From: CAZKXU01 sp964556665
Lineage (GTDB): Bacteria > Bdellovibrionota_C > UBA2361 > CAZKXU01
NCBI GenBank assembly: GCA_964556665.1
Contig: CAZKXU010000019.1
Coordinates: 1 to 41,428, forward strand
DNA: 41,428 nt
Direction of reading: 5' to 3'
The notes under the pieces are model-generated. The model was not told the origin of the DNA. It made no database searches and saw nothing but the letters and a program-made list of their open reading frames with translations. This document shows positions 24,100 through 32,273 of this stretch, piece by piece (position 1 is the first letter of the stretch; the number at the start of each line of letters is the position of its first letter). The position numbers and the translations under genes were made by a program.

Positions 24100-25203
24100 C
24101 TATGCAGCCCTTTCCATTATTTTCTCTAGAAACACCTCAAACAAAACTCTATCATTTTCTGCACGATGCCCTTCGTATATGCGTCTAGCGGTATCTCCTA
24201 TCTCAGTAGGTAGATGCTCCTCCATCGAGGCGGCAGCTCTGTCAGCATGTGCAAGAACTTCTCCTAGAGTGCAAGGATTTTCTCCATGCTCTATTTCGCC
24301 CCAGCTGCGGGCAACTGTATTCCGATTAAAAATTCTCATTATGCGTAAATGGGCAGTTATTGCACCCTCAAATGTATCAATATTTTCATCCTGTAAGGCA
24401 GTTATAAGGTGAAACCTAGCTGCGAAGTCCCCAGGAATCTCCTCACAGGCGAGCTGACAATCAGTAGCTGCATCAAGCACGCGCTGAGTTCGTTTTATAT
24501 ACTCCTCAGCATGATTTGGATCAGAGGCAAAGAGTAGAAAAGAGCTAAAATTATCTCCTGAGGGATCCATCTGCCCGCCCCACAAAGTTGCGAAAGCCTC
24601 CTCAGCTGCAAGTTCCGGTGTAAGGAAAAATGCAAATCCAGGTGGTACTCTGGCCGCAATATATTCGTTGACTTTAGTAAGAGTAGTAGGATCTATTGTT
24701 GGCTGATAACCTGGAGCTGGAGATCTCCCTAAGTGTAGCCTTAATAAAGAGTGAAAGGCCTCATGAGCGACTGGTAGATTTGGATCTGGAAATCTGCGAT
24801 CCCGCAAAAAGCGCTCTTTTAGCGCTCCCCTACGCTGATTCTCTTTTCGCACCCAGGTTTGACCAAGGCAATCCTCTAATTCCGGTGAAAGTGGTTTTAA
24901 AGCCGCAGCAATTATAATTGGAAGAGAATACCTTAAGGCAAAGTTTGCCCAGAGAATCTTCTCCTCCCTGTTTAGTTTGCAGTTAAAAACTTTATCTGCA
25001 CCACGCCAAACAAGATCAAAAGCACGACGGAAATCAGGAGATCTATATACTGTTTCGAAAAATCGCTTGGGATCTTCTACTCCTAATTCAGTAAGTTTTG
25101 CAAAAATAAACGACTTTTCAAGGCAAGGTATGCGTGGAGAACTTAATCCTCTAGGTGTGTCAGCATGGGCTGTTGTAGGCAAAACTGCTACTGTTGTTTG
25201 CAT
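24100..25203 (-). CDS. Putative zincin-type metalloprotease (HEAFH motif)
   Basis: This 367-residue protein belongs to no named family I recognise. In the middle it has DPNLPVAHEAFHSLLRLHLG with an HExxH signature (HEAFH), the metal and catalytic motif of zincin metallopeptidases. About 60 residues later LAAEEAFATLWGG offers a possible third (Glu) ligand. There is no clear signal peptide, although the protein has a short hydrophobic patch (LPIIIAAALKPL), so the location is probably cytosolic. HExxH can occur by chance, so this is a hypothesis. It follows the 25373-26245 gene on the same strand, separated by repeat R6. Confidence 0.5.
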   Translation of the reverse strand: MQTTVAVLPTTAHADTPRGLSSPRIPCLEKSFIFAKLTELGVEDPKRFFETVYRSPDFRRAFDLVWRGADKVFNCKLNREEKILWANFALRYSLPIIIAAALKPLSPELEDCLGQTWVRKENQRRGALKERFLRDRRFPDPNLPVAHEAFHSLLRLHLGRSPAPGYQPTIDPTTLTKVNEYIAARVPPGFAFFLTPELAAEEAFATLWGGQMDPSGDNFSSFLLFASDPNHAEEYIKRTQRVLDAATDCQLACEEIPGDFAARFHLITALQDENIDTFEGAITAHLRIMRIFNRNTVARSWGEIEHGENPCTLGEVLAHADRAAASMEEHLPTEIGDTARRIYEGHRAENDRVLFEVFLEKIMERAA

Positions 25204-25264
25204 ATCTTATTTTACAGCTAAATCAAATCTTAATAAACTATTACCCTGTAAACTAAGTTTTCAA

Positions 25265-25336
25265 CTGGGAGCGCGGGCTTCCAGCCCGCAACGTAGTAGC
25301 ACTTAATTCGTTTGCGGGCCGGAAGCCCGCTCCCAG
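25265..25336. repeat. Dispersed double palindrome, copy R6
   Basis: This 72-bp copy is a CTGGGAGC-type member: the left arm is CTGGGAGCGCGGGC and the right arm ends GCCCGCTCCCAG, lacking two bases. Its right minihairpin is GCGGGCC-GGA-AGCCCGC, with C for T. It lies between two - strand genes. Confidence 0.9.
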
Positions 25337-25372
25337 CCAGGGAAAAAATTTATGTTCCAGTGCAGTCGTGCT

Positions 25373-26245
25373 TTAACTATTAAGGTTAGTCCAAAGTGTA
25401 TCTATCCACCGTTTACCTGACACAGATTGAACGATTTCATCTAATCCGAGAAAGTAAAAAAATGGTCCAAGCTCTCTCTTTAGCTCCTCGAGTCGTTTGC
25501 AGTGAATATCTATAACGACAAATTCATTAGAGGCAGAATCTTTAAAACCTCCAGGAGCGCAACAGTACCGTTCGAAATCAAGAACGCTAATTTGACTTGA
25601 GTTTGATAAAAGAGAGCTCATTAGCAGCTCCTCTTGAAAGCCACGATCCAGAACCTTACCTGCTGTCTCTCTGATCTGATTGCGCCTATAATAGATCCTA
25701 AAAGTGAAATCACCTTTTTGGGCCTCGAAATATCCTGGCGTAGCATTATATCCAGCTCTTCCTTCCTTTTTCTCCCAGTCTGCTTCCAACGCTATCTCTG
25801 GCCGTTTCGACCAGAAAAAGATAGGACGTGCAATCTCAGTTTTTAATGCGAACATAAACTGTGAAGCATTTCTCCTAAGTGCGGCCACTGCATTTCTTGT
25901 CTCTGAGGAGTTCGCAGTAAATTCGAGTCTATAAGATCCGCTTTCAATCCTAAGTGTAAGTGTTAAATCGTTTGGATACCCTAATAATGAATTAAGTGTG
26001 ATTACGCTTCTCTTGCTCGCAATCTGTAAGTAAGAAGTAGGGGGTTCGTTATGACATCTCCAGGTGCTTGGGGCGGAGTTTTCCAGCTCTTTAATAACCT
26101 GTCGAGTGATTATTTCCGGCACATCCCTAAACCTTGTAAGAAGACTTAGCTGATCCAGGAATGTGAAGGAAAGCAGCGGATCGGGAGATCTTTCAGTAAT
26201 CCTACGACTCGCAGGAGTAGTACTGGTTAAATCCTTATCATGCAT
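25373..26245 (-). CDS. Hypothetical protein
   Basis: This 290-residue soluble protein has no signal peptide or membrane helix. Alternating strands and helices are visible: SYLQIASKRSVITLNSLLGY, LTLTLRIESGSYRLEFTA, then GDFTFRIYYRRNQIRETAGK, and a C-terminal FFYFLGLDEIVQ. There is no recognisable catalytic motif. It reads as one intact ORF. It sits within a run of lineage-specific genes separated by palindromic repeats. No function is assigned. Confidence 0.5.
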   Translation of the reverse strand: MHDKDLTSTTPASRRITERSPDPLLSFTFLDQLSLLTRFRDVPEIITRQVIKELENSAPSTWRCHNEPPTSYLQIASKRSVITLNSLLGYPNDLTLTLRIESGSYRLEFTANSSETRNAVAALRRNASQFMFALKTEIARPIFFWSKRPEIALEADWEKKEGRAGYNATPGYFEAQKGDFTFRIYYRRNQIRETAGKVLDRGFQEELLMSSLLSNSSQISVLDFERYCCAPGGFKDSASNEFVVIDIHCKRLEELKRELGPFFYFLGLDEIVQSVSGKRWIDTLWTNLNS

Positions 26246-26341
26246 AACGCCATTACAAAATATGGTTGGCGAGGGAGTTTAAATAACCTTCCTGAATTCC
26301 CTCGCTCAACCTTTGATCCTCAATTGCGAGTAGCTCTCTCA

Positions 26342-26857
26342 TTAGCGTGCAGTCAGATCAGCAAAGACTCCGACCACTCTCTCTTTCGCTCTTATTACGG
26401 TTGCCTTGATCTCGGTACCAGTGTGAAGTGAGCTTTTACCATGACAGGTGCCCTTTACCTCTGGGTACTCTGTGGTATAAAAGTCACAGCTGTTGATGTT
26501 CAGAACCGTTGCGTACTGGCCATTTTGCAGAAACGCACTCACTGATACCGGCCTTCTCACCTCCGTAATAGTTACTATCTGCTGCTCCACTGCCGCGCCC
26601 TCGTGCCGCTTGATGCACATCTCGATATCCTCTCGATATCGAGCGTAGTCAGTAGAAGATTGCATTGAGCCGACTATCGTAAGTATCAGGCAGAGGACAG
26701 TCGCCACACCGCATCCAATCGCCAACTTGCGCAGGCACGAGCGCCAAATGCACTTTGGCATCTTCCCAATCTGCTGAGCCAGAATGAAAGCGATGCCTGG
26801 GAGCGCCAAGGTTGCCAACAAGAAAACCCACCACCAGTCGATCAGGAAGTCCGTCAT
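26342..26857 (-). CDS. Small membrane protein, possibly acquired
   Basis: This 171-residue protein has two membrane helices, about residues 8-29 (WWWVFLLATLALPGIAFIL) and about 46-66 (KLAIGCGVATVLCLILTIVG). A roughly 100-residue extracytoplasmic domain with several cysteines follows. I recognise no family. Start: an AGGAG Shine-Dalgarno six bases before the ATG at 26857 is the best in the area and favours it over the GTG one codon earlier. Base composition looks more GC-rich than neighbouring genes. Together with the hairpin array and the duplicated tRNA end just beyond, that suggests horizontally acquired DNA. Confidence 0.6.
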   Translation of the reverse strand: MTDFLIDWWWVFLLATLALPGIAFILAQQIGKMPKCIWRSCLRKLAIGCGVATVLCLILTIVGSMQSSTDYARYREDIEMCIKRHEGAAVEQQIVTITEVRRPVSVSAFLQNGQYATVLNINSCDFYTTEYPEVKGTCHGKSSLHTGTEIKATVIRAKERVVGVFADLTAR

Positions 26858-26987
26858 CACCAGCTCCTGAATGGAATCTAATGTGTCACCTTAGTAACCA
26901 TTTCCCATCGCCATGAGCAGGAAGCCTAACAGCTTAAGCTTAAAAATCAACAATAAAATGAGTATAAATTGAATAAAAGTAAAATTA

Positions 26988-27015
26988 TTAACTAACTTAT
27001 TGATAATTATATAAA
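26988..27015 (+). promoter_or_regulatory. Candidate promoter for the hairpin array
   Basis: TTAACT (26988-26993), 16 bp, then TATAAA (27010-27015). The -10 is good and the -35 moderate, within very AT-rich DNA where such matches occur by chance. Transcription would start almost exactly at the first hairpin (27022). Confidence 0.3.
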
Positions 27016-27021
27016 TATATG

Positions 27022-27210
27022 GCAAGTGAAGAATGCCGTAGTGTTATTCTGTCACTTGCTAAAGCCTGGCCATGGATGGCCAGGACGAGCCGTAGGCTTG
27101 GAGAACGGCTTGAAATGGGCGCTCGGGGGACCCGTTTCAAGACGTTCGAGGAGGCCTTTGGCCATGGATGGTCAAAGGCCGACAGACAAAATAACGGTAC
27201 GTTATTTTGT
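27022..27210 (+). ncRNA. Candidate structured RNA or palindromic array of consecutive hairpins
   Basis: Six inverted repeats follow each other almost without gaps. They are: GCAAGTGA-AGAAT / ATTCT-TCACTTGC (27022-27059); CCTGGCC-ATGGAT-GGCCAGG (27065-27084); a short AGCC-GTA-GGCT (27088-27098); GAACG..CTTGAAA..GGG / CCC..TTTCAAG..CGTTC (27103-27147); GGCCTTTGGCC / GGTCAAAGGCC (27153-27180); and ACAAAATAACG-GTA-CGTTATTTTGT (27186-27210). A promoter-like sequence precedes them. No credible ORF fits the segment. Whether it is transcribed is unknown, and it could equally be an array of palindromic DNA elements. Confidence 0.35.
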
Positions 27211-27250
27211 CATTCAGTATAGTAAGGAATCATTGCTCGTACGATCTCTG

Positions 27251-27319
27251 TTCCAATTCCTATAATTAATCATACTGTGTAGCTTTAGCGAAGCAGAATG
27301 GCGGAGAGGAAGGGATTCG
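27251..27319. repeat. 69-bp direct repeat, outer copy (tRNA-Ser 3'-end duplicate)
   Basis: This copy matches 27463-27531 over 69 bp with two differences. It includes the last 21 bases of tRNA-Ser(CGA), from the T-loop through CCA, plus 48 bases downstream of the tRNA. It has the look of an attachment-site duplication or a recombination scar. Confidence 0.8.
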
Positions 27320-27462
27320 GTCATATCTACTGTTCCCGTTCGCCCATCCTTGGGCTCACGGGAACTCGCAAGACTCGACCGCCGCAGTAGCGGCGTCGGC
27401 CTCGTCTTGCTCCGCTTCGCGTCCGCGCCATCCATGGCGCGGGGTGTTCGAATCCATTGTAG
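27320..27462. other. 143-bp hairpin-rich insert between tRNA-Ser end repeats
   Basis: The insert is made of hairpins: GTTCCCGT..GCCCA-TCCT-TGGGC..ACGGGAAC (27332-27365); GCAAGAC..GCCGC-AGTA-GCGGC..GTCTTGC (27368-27410); and CCGCGCCA-TCCA-TGGCGCGG (27423-27442). A T-arm-like GTTCGAATCC follows. It is GC-rich against its surroundings. No ORF is credible. Confidence 0.6.
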
Positions 27463-27531
27463 TTCCAATTCCAATAATTAATTATACTGTGTAGCTTTAG
27501 CGAAGCAGAATGGCGGAGAGGAAGGGATTCG
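27463..27531. repeat. 69-bp direct repeat, inner copy within tRNA-Ser
   Basis: This is the native copy. Its distal end (27511-27531) is the 3' end of tRNA-Ser(CGA). It is 212 bp from the outer copy, measured start to start. Confidence 0.8.
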
Positions 27532-27600
27532 AACCCCCGATACCGTTGCCGGTATATCTGATTTCGAATCAGACGCCTTCGACCACTCGGCCACCTCTCC
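27511..27600 (-). tRNA. tRNA-Ser (anticodon CGA)
   Basis: This 90-nt tRNA has a 7-bp acceptor stem (GGAGAGG with CCTCTCC), discriminator G, and encoded CCA. The anticodon arm TCTGA-TTCGAAA-TCAGA gives anticodon CGA, which reads UCG. The long variable arm (TACCGGCAACGGTA) marks a type II serine tRNA, and the T-arm GGGGGTTCGAATCCC is near-standard. A hairpin sits two bases before the 5' end. The 3' end is duplicated downstream. Confidence 0.95.
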
Positions 27601-27602
27601 AC

Positions 27603-27635
27603 AATTTATTAGGCGTTTACAGCACCTAATATATT
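27603..27635 (-). promoter_or_regulatory. Leader hairpin two bases before tRNA-Ser(CGA)
   Basis: AATTTATTAGG and CCTAATATATT pair over 10 of 11 positions around an 11-nt loop, two bases upstream of the mature tRNA 5' end. Geometry and sequence match the hairpin before tRNA-Ser(GGA) at 40670-40702. Confidence 0.6.
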
Positions 27636-27762
27636 GCGTCCCTTAGTTTAAAAAAGTTATTCCTTTGTTTAAGGGAAGTCAACTTTACTATGAAAACTAG
27701 TGGAAAATTTAGAGATATACTATGCTCTTAATAGTAGGGGCAGTATTTTATAAGGACACACT

Positions 27763-28215
27763 ATGAATTTAGCTCATCTACACCTAATTCTGGTTCATTT
27801 TCCAATAGTAATGATACCGCTGGGGATAGTAATATTTTTTCTCTCTCTTTGGCGAAAAAATCAGACCCTCCAGTCAGTGGCGCTCTCAATCTTTATTGGA
27901 GCTACAGCCTTTGCTGTGCCGGCCTATCTTTTGGGTGAGGAGGCTGAGGAGTATGTTGAGGAGATACCAGGAGTGCATGAATCAGATATTGAAAACCATG
28001 AGGATGTTGCTGAGTACGCACTCTGGCTCACGACTGCATTAGGGGTGTTAAGTATACTCTCTTTACTAGCTACGAGGTTCAAGCCCGGTATGGCAGGCCT
28101 GTTCATCATTCCGATCGCTCTCACTTCACTACTAGCAACAGCAGCACTTATAATAACCGCAAACCAGGGTGGAAAGATCCGGCATCCGGAGGCGTATGAT
28201 CGAAAATTGGAATAG
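27763..28215 (+). CDS. DUF2231-like four-helix membrane protein
   Basis: This 150-residue inner-membrane protein has four helices (about 10-30, 37-57, 87-105, 115-135). The N-terminal HLHLILVHFPIVMIPLGI and C-terminal ITANQGGKIRHPEAYD are typical of the DUF2231 group, whose His-containing ends are suspected to bind haem or metal. The loop between helices 2 and 3 is acidic (GEEAEEYVEEIPGVHESD) and carries a second His (ENHEDVAEYA). Such proteins are often encoded near cytochromes, but none is visible here. The gene stands alone, and the small - strand ORF follows convergently with a 3-bp gap. Confidence 0.7.
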   Translation: MNLAHLHLILVHFPIVMIPLGIVIFFLSLWRKNQTLQSVALSIFIGATAFAVPAYLLGEEAEEYVEEIPGVHESDIENHEDVAEYALWLTTALGVLSILSLLATRFKPGMAGLFIIPIALTSLLATAALIITANQGGKIRHPEAYDRKLE

Positions 28216-28218
28216 AGA

Positions 28219-28437
28219 TTAAGCGGCACGACGCTTTAAGCGTTCATCTCGAGCGTAGCATATGTGACGTGCTAATGCCTCCGCTTCTTTAATAAATTGG
28301 GCTGGGTTGGAATCTCGCAGATTCATTAGCTCTTTTTCTCTGGGCTCTTTAATAATTCCAAGATCTAGCGCCTCCTCAACTCTAATGCTAGCGATTCTAA
28401 GCGCCTGTTCCTCTGGTGTTATCATCATTGCAGACAT
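28219..28437 (-). CDS. Small hypothetical protein (72 aa)
   Basis: This soluble, mostly helical protein is highly charged (EEQALRIASIRVEEALDLGI, then EALARHICYARDERLKRRA). AAGGG lies eight bases before the ATG at 28437, supporting the start, although the ATGs at codons 4 and 5 are alternatives. No family is recognised. It lies convergent to the DUF2231 gene. Repeat R7 is about 90 bp upstream. Confidence 0.55.
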   Translation of the reverse strand: MSAMMITPEEQALRIASIRVEEALDLGIIKEPREKELMNLRDSNPAQFIKEAEALARHICYARDERLKRRAA

Positions 28438-28530
28438 AGAAGACCCTTATATAAAGAGAATAATATAAGGTTATGGATGTATTTATATTTTGGTGATTTT
28501 AATTTTGATGGCCGATAAACGCCTTGCCCT

Positions 28531-28606
28531 ACTGGGAGCGCGGGCTTCCAGCCCGCAAACAAATTAGCTAGTAATTCGTTGCGGGCTGGAAGCCCGCGCT
28601 CCCAGT
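28531..28606. repeat. Dispersed double palindrome, copy R7
   Basis: The outer stem is CTGGGAGC / GCTCCCAG rather than CTGGGACC / GGTCCCAG of R1. This is a compensatory double change that keeps the long hairpin. Both small arm hairpins are canonical. It lies 9 bp beyond the stop codon of the PurD-like gene. Confidence 0.9.
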
Positions 28607-28615
28607 AGGCGACTG

Positions 28616-29908
28616 TTAGTTTTCCCTCAAATACCCCCAGTTATGCAGCCTGTCGCTATCTTCTATCCACCGTTCACCGATATCGTCCCGATAGTACATA
28701 TTAGGGAGCATCAGGTTTTTAATCCGAGAGTAGGCCTGCGCCTGGGCTTGGCGCATGGTCTGGCCTGTGCCGACTACAATCAGAGTTACTCCGGAGGTGC
28801 CGGTTAAGATCCATTGATCGTTAACTAACTTTACATCCTCAATATGGAAACCGTCCTTCTGTGGACGTTTAAACATAATGACCACATCCCGTGAGTAGGT
28901 TTCAAATGTCTTTTCATCGTCAAAAGGGTAGGGTGGTACCACGATCCTTACTCCTACCTGAAAACCTTTCTTAGTTTTAAAGTTCGTGATCTCTCCGCGC
29001 GGTAGTTCGTATAGAAGCTCGCTAATCGGTGTTATGAGTCCCTCCTGTTGGATACTGATGGTTGGATATCCGAAGCGGGAGGTGAATTCTAGTGGATAGA
29101 TGCCGTTATTGTTGACTATGCAGTTAAGATCAATATAACCGACATACCCCTCCTCACGTAGTCTAGGCTCGACCTTTTTTAAGGTAAGATTAAATAATCT
29201 GTTTGGGTCACTCCAGAACATGCTTGTTCCCATCTCTCCGGTGGAGGGGCCTATATTTCCCGGAAAAAGCTTCTTATTCTCAAAATTTACATTAATCGGA
29301 TATACAAATTCCTTGCCGTTAAAAAAAGCACCGACCGCGACCTCTACTCCGGTTACTCTGCGCTGAAGCTGAAACTCTTTTATCCGTTCTGACCAGATTT
29401 TTTTGTAAGCTTCAAGCATCTGCAGGACATCCTCGCCGTTCTCCTCTTCGCCGATAAAAAGAAGCCTTTTTACGTTCTGAGCCTCGCCGCTTGGTTTAAT
29501 CGCGTAGCGGCCCGGATTTGCACGGACGTATTCAATTGCTTCATCGAAAGATGAATAGTGCTGGTACGGTATTATAGGAATTCCACACCGTTTTAGCTCG
29601 TCCTGGCCAAAAGCACGATCGTCTTCAAGTTTATCTGTATACGGAGTTCCTCCAACTACAAATTTGCCGCGCTTTCTTAGCTCTGCTGCCTTAGTCCCTT
29701 GACCTAGTACATCATCAAAAACAATAGTATCAGCCCAGTCTACCCACTCCTCCCAGTTATCACATTTAGTGACAAACCCATCCCCGATCTCTTTGTCAGG
29801 AGCATGTTCAATGAATAGCTTTACCTCATGCCCTTCCTTCTGTACCTGCCAGGCGATGTCGACAATTAAACCCTCAATTGAAATAAATAGAAAACGTTTT
29901 GGTTCCAT
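28616..29908 (-). CDS. PurD-like ATP-grasp protein (GARS paralogue)
   Basis: This 430-residue protein has the order of phosphoribosylamine-glycine ligase: an N-terminal Rossmann-like part, an ATP-grasp domain (RYAIKPSGEAQNVKRLLFIG, then VEVAVGAFFNGKEF, FPGNIGPSTGEMGT matching the PurD NTGGMG loop, and YPLEFTSRFGYPTI matching LEFNCRFGDPE), and a GARS-C-like tail (VVGTGQTMRQAQAQAYSRIK, then MYYRDDIGERW). The usual N-terminal PurD glycine-rich GxGxRE loop is missing: it starts KRFLFISIEGLIVDIAWQV. It is therefore probably a paralogue with another carboxylate/amine substrate. No purine gene is adjacent. It is flanked by repeats R7 and R8. Confidence 0.7.
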   Translation of the reverse strand: MEPKRFLFISIEGLIVDIAWQVQKEGHEVKLFIEHAPDKEIGDGFVTKCDNWEEWVDWADTIVFDDVLGQGTKAAELRKRGKFVVGGTPYTDKLEDDRAFGQDELKRCGIPIIPYQHYSSFDEAIEYVRANPGRYAIKPSGEAQNVKRLLFIGEEENGEDVLQMLEAYKKIWSERIKEFQLQRRVTGVEVAVGAFFNGKEFVYPINVNFENKKLFPGNIGPSTGEMGTSMFWSDPNRLFNLTLKKVEPRLREEGYVGYIDLNCIVNNNGIYPLEFTSRFGYPTISIQQEGLITPISELLYELPRGEITNFKTKKGFQVGVRIVVPPYPFDDEKTFETYSRDVVIMFKRPQKDGFHIEDVKLVNDQWILTGTSGVTLIVVGTGQTMRQAQAQAYSRIKNLMLPNMYYRDDIGERWIEDSDRLHNWGYLREN

Positions 29909-30305
29909 ATGGTTATGATGCCAGATGAGAATTATTTGTGCAAAGCAAATCTATGAGTATGTAGTAGGAAGGGTGTCCTTACTCTGTTACGCGTAGAAGC
30001 GGCTAGTCTAAATAGTAGGTATCAACTTGCTGAGGGCTTGAGTCGAACAGTTTAACAATATTATTTGCGTCGGTTTGGGAGAAGGCAATTTTTATGTAAT
30101 CTAGAGATTATATAGTAATTGAAGTGGTAATCAAACCGCACCGATCTGCATCCTTTGCAGCTCTTGGGAGCGTGGGCTTCTTGCCTGCAAGTAGTAGCAG
30201 CAAATTCGTTTGCGGGCAGGATGCCCGCGGTCCCAGTTAGTTCTAGGGGGCAAAAATACTGCCTCCCAGTCGACTGGAAAGAAGTTAGTGGTTTAGCTCC
30301 CTGAT
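29909..30305. other. Intergenic region with repeat R8
   Basis: This 397-bp stretch between two - strand genes contains R8 (30163-30237). Apart from that I see no ORF, RNA or clear promoter. Confidence 0.5.
30163..30237. repeat. Dispersed double palindrome, copy R8 (diverged)
   Basis: This is the most diverged copy. The left arm has GCGTGGGCTTCTTGCCTGC and no longer pairs well. The right arm is GCGGGCA-GGA-TGCCCGC, again the A-T swapped minihairpin seen in R5, followed by GGTCCCAGT. Confidence 0.8.
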
Positions 30306-32270
30306 TCAGTGCTCAACATGCAGCGCTAGGTGATTTACCCGATCTTCCAGTTTTTTAACCAGCTCCTCTCTAATCTCGCTCTCTTTATACCTAAGCTCTA
30401 CATAGAGTTCTGTGATCTCAGTCGTATTTTCCGCAGCTGTTGGAAGCCTCTCTACGACGAGCTGGTTAAATTCAACAGGTCCCATCGAAGCAGGTTTATC
30501 TACCCCTGCCTTGGCCAACTTTTTGAGGAAGAGATCATATGTCTTTCTTATGGGGTCAAGATTCCGTGGTGTTGCACGGTTAGCTATATAAAAAGCAACC
30601 GATACCGTCATCCCAAGTACGGTTAGGATCAAAAGAGCGAGCAGGGTGCCTCCTTTAGCTGATCGCGGGTCTATGCCTAACTTCTTAAGGAGCTCCATCT
30701 GGCTAAGTCGTGTATACCCGGTCATCCAGCTATCCCAACGGAAGTTTATAAGATCCCAGTGTAAGGTTGCTGAGCGCCAGTGTTGGTATAGCGGTCCTAG
30801 CTTTGAAGATGAGAGAAAGAGTGGTAGCTCATCCGGATTAACAGAGGCTTCAATGCCGTTTACGATTCGATCCGGAGCCACAGCGGATGTGGGGTCGACC
30901 CTGATCCAGCCCTTTCCCTTAAGCCAAACCTCAACCCAAACATGTGCGTCTGACTGTCTGATAATCATGTAATTGCCGAGTGGATTTACCTCACCGCCAA
31001 GATATCCGCCGATTATACGTGTCGGTATTCCAGCTGCTCGCATCAGGAATGCAAAGGCTGAGGCATAGTGTTCACAGTACCCCTTTCTTGTGTTAAAGAG
31101 AAAATCATCTATGGAATCATCCCCTAAAAGCGGTGGTGCTAAGGTATAGTAGAAGTTCTGCTCAGCGATATATGTTAATATTAAATCTATATATGACTGA
31201 CTATCTCCCTTACTCTCATCAAGCCAACTCTTAGCCCGTGCTCTGGCCTTAAGATTCCCATCTTTTGGAAGTGCTAAGGTTAGATCAGGGAAAACCTCCT
31301 GAGCAGAGGTGTCGGCCCGCAGAAGGCTTGTGACTGTGTAGTCAGTACGCTCTGTGATAGGTTTAAGGGAGATGAAGCTATTATCTTTCAGCACAAAGCC
31401 GGTGGTAAGAGAGGAGCGGTCCGGAGTGTCAAGCGCAAAGAGCCAGTTCTGGCTATGTGGCTCAAGTGAGATCTGATAAGTGATCGCCTTTTTGGACTTA
31501 AGCGGTTTAGCCCTGACTCCTACATGACGCTTAGAGTGCCGCCAGGTTTTTCCATCAAAATTGTAAAATACAAGACCGCGCCAGTATCGATCCTGCGCTG
31601 CTGGCAGTGCATCCTCGAAAGTGGCTCTAAAGGCAACACTGCCGTCCTGTACCAACCTGTTTATATCCCCCGGAGCAAATGAGTCGGTAATGCCTGATAC
31701 AGCCTGTGGGTTAAGAGCAAAACCCCATAAGTTTGTAGAGATACGTGGAAAGGCGAGAAAGGCTACTAACACTAAAGGAGAGGCCTGCACGATCATCCAG
31801 CCGGTTTTTTTGACGGCCTGTTTGAGCGTCGTTGTCAGGTCATTCACAACTATTAATGCTGAAGTGGTAAGCAGAACAGCCGTTACAAGATAGAGGGTCA
31901 TGAGCAATGATTGCGAATAGAAAAAGGCGGTTAGCACAAGGAAATAGGAGATAAATATCAAGGCCTGTTTATCACGTCCTGTTCCGGTTTCAAGCGGTTT
32001 TACTCCTAGCAGAACAGCTACAAGTGAAACGCAGGCATCGACACTGTATTGTCCGTATGTGCCAACAACTCCTGCTGCGCCGAGGAGAGTCAAGGCAACA
32101 CGTAATAGTTTTGGAGGCTGAGGTAATCCCTTTGCCTCAAGAAAATAGGCGAGCCCCCATAAAGCTAAACACCAACCAACGATCCACTTAGGAAGAGTGC
32201 CGATATGCGGTATCAATGCCAGCGCAAGGGCCGCTACTATTGAGCGGATATGCATCTTTTCGTTGGTCAT
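30306..32270 (-). CDS. tgpA: TgpA-like membrane transglutaminase (DUF3488/transglutaminase/DUF4129)
   Basis: This 654-residue inner-membrane protein has about six N-terminal helices (residues 1-180). A periplasmic transglutaminase-like domain follows, with catalytic Cys399 (RKGYCEHYASAFAFLMRAAG), His443 (SDAHVWVEVW) and Asp459 (GWIRVDP). One more helix lies near 545-567, then a cytoplasmic C-terminal DUF4129-like tail. The architecture matches Pseudomonas TgpA, an essential periplasmic transglutaminase of unknown substrate. It ends an operon with moxR and a DUF58 gene (3-bp gap to the latter), the standard MoxR-associated arrangement. Confidence 0.9.
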   Translation of the reverse strand: MTNEKMHIRSIVAALALALIPHIGTLPKWIVGWCLALWGLAYFLEAKGLPQPPKLLRVALTLLGAAGVVGTYGQYSVDACVSLVAVLLGVKPLETGTGRDKQALIFISYFLVLTAFFYSQSLLMTLYLVTAVLLTTSALIVVNDLTTTLKQAVKKTGWMIVQASPLVLVAFLAFPRISTNLWGFALNPQAVSGITDSFAPGDINRLVQDGSVAFRATFEDALPAAQDRYWRGLVFYNFDGKTWRHSKRHVGVRAKPLKSKKAITYQISLEPHSQNWLFALDTPDRSSLTTGFVLKDNSFISLKPITERTDYTVTSLLRADTSAQEVFPDLTLALPKDGNLKARARAKSWLDESKGDSQSYIDLILTYIAEQNFYYTLAPPLLGDDSIDDFLFNTRKGYCEHYASAFAFLMRAAGIPTRIIGGYLGGEVNPLGNYMIIRQSDAHVWVEVWLKGKGWIRVDPTSAVAPDRIVNGIEASVNPDELPLFLSSSKLGPLYQHWRSATLHWDLINFRWDSWMTGYTRLSQMELLKKLGIDPRSAKGGTLLALLILTVLGMTVSVAFYIANRATPRNLDPIRKTYDLFLKKLAKAGVDKPASMGPVEFNQLVVERLPTAAENTTEITELYVELRYKESEIREELVKKLEDRVNHLALHVEH

Positions 32271-32273
32271 TTT

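Noticed and set aside
27214..27602. Two - strand ORFs across the tRNA-Ser region
   Set aside because: They read through the tRNA, its duplicate and hairpins, and have no coding character.
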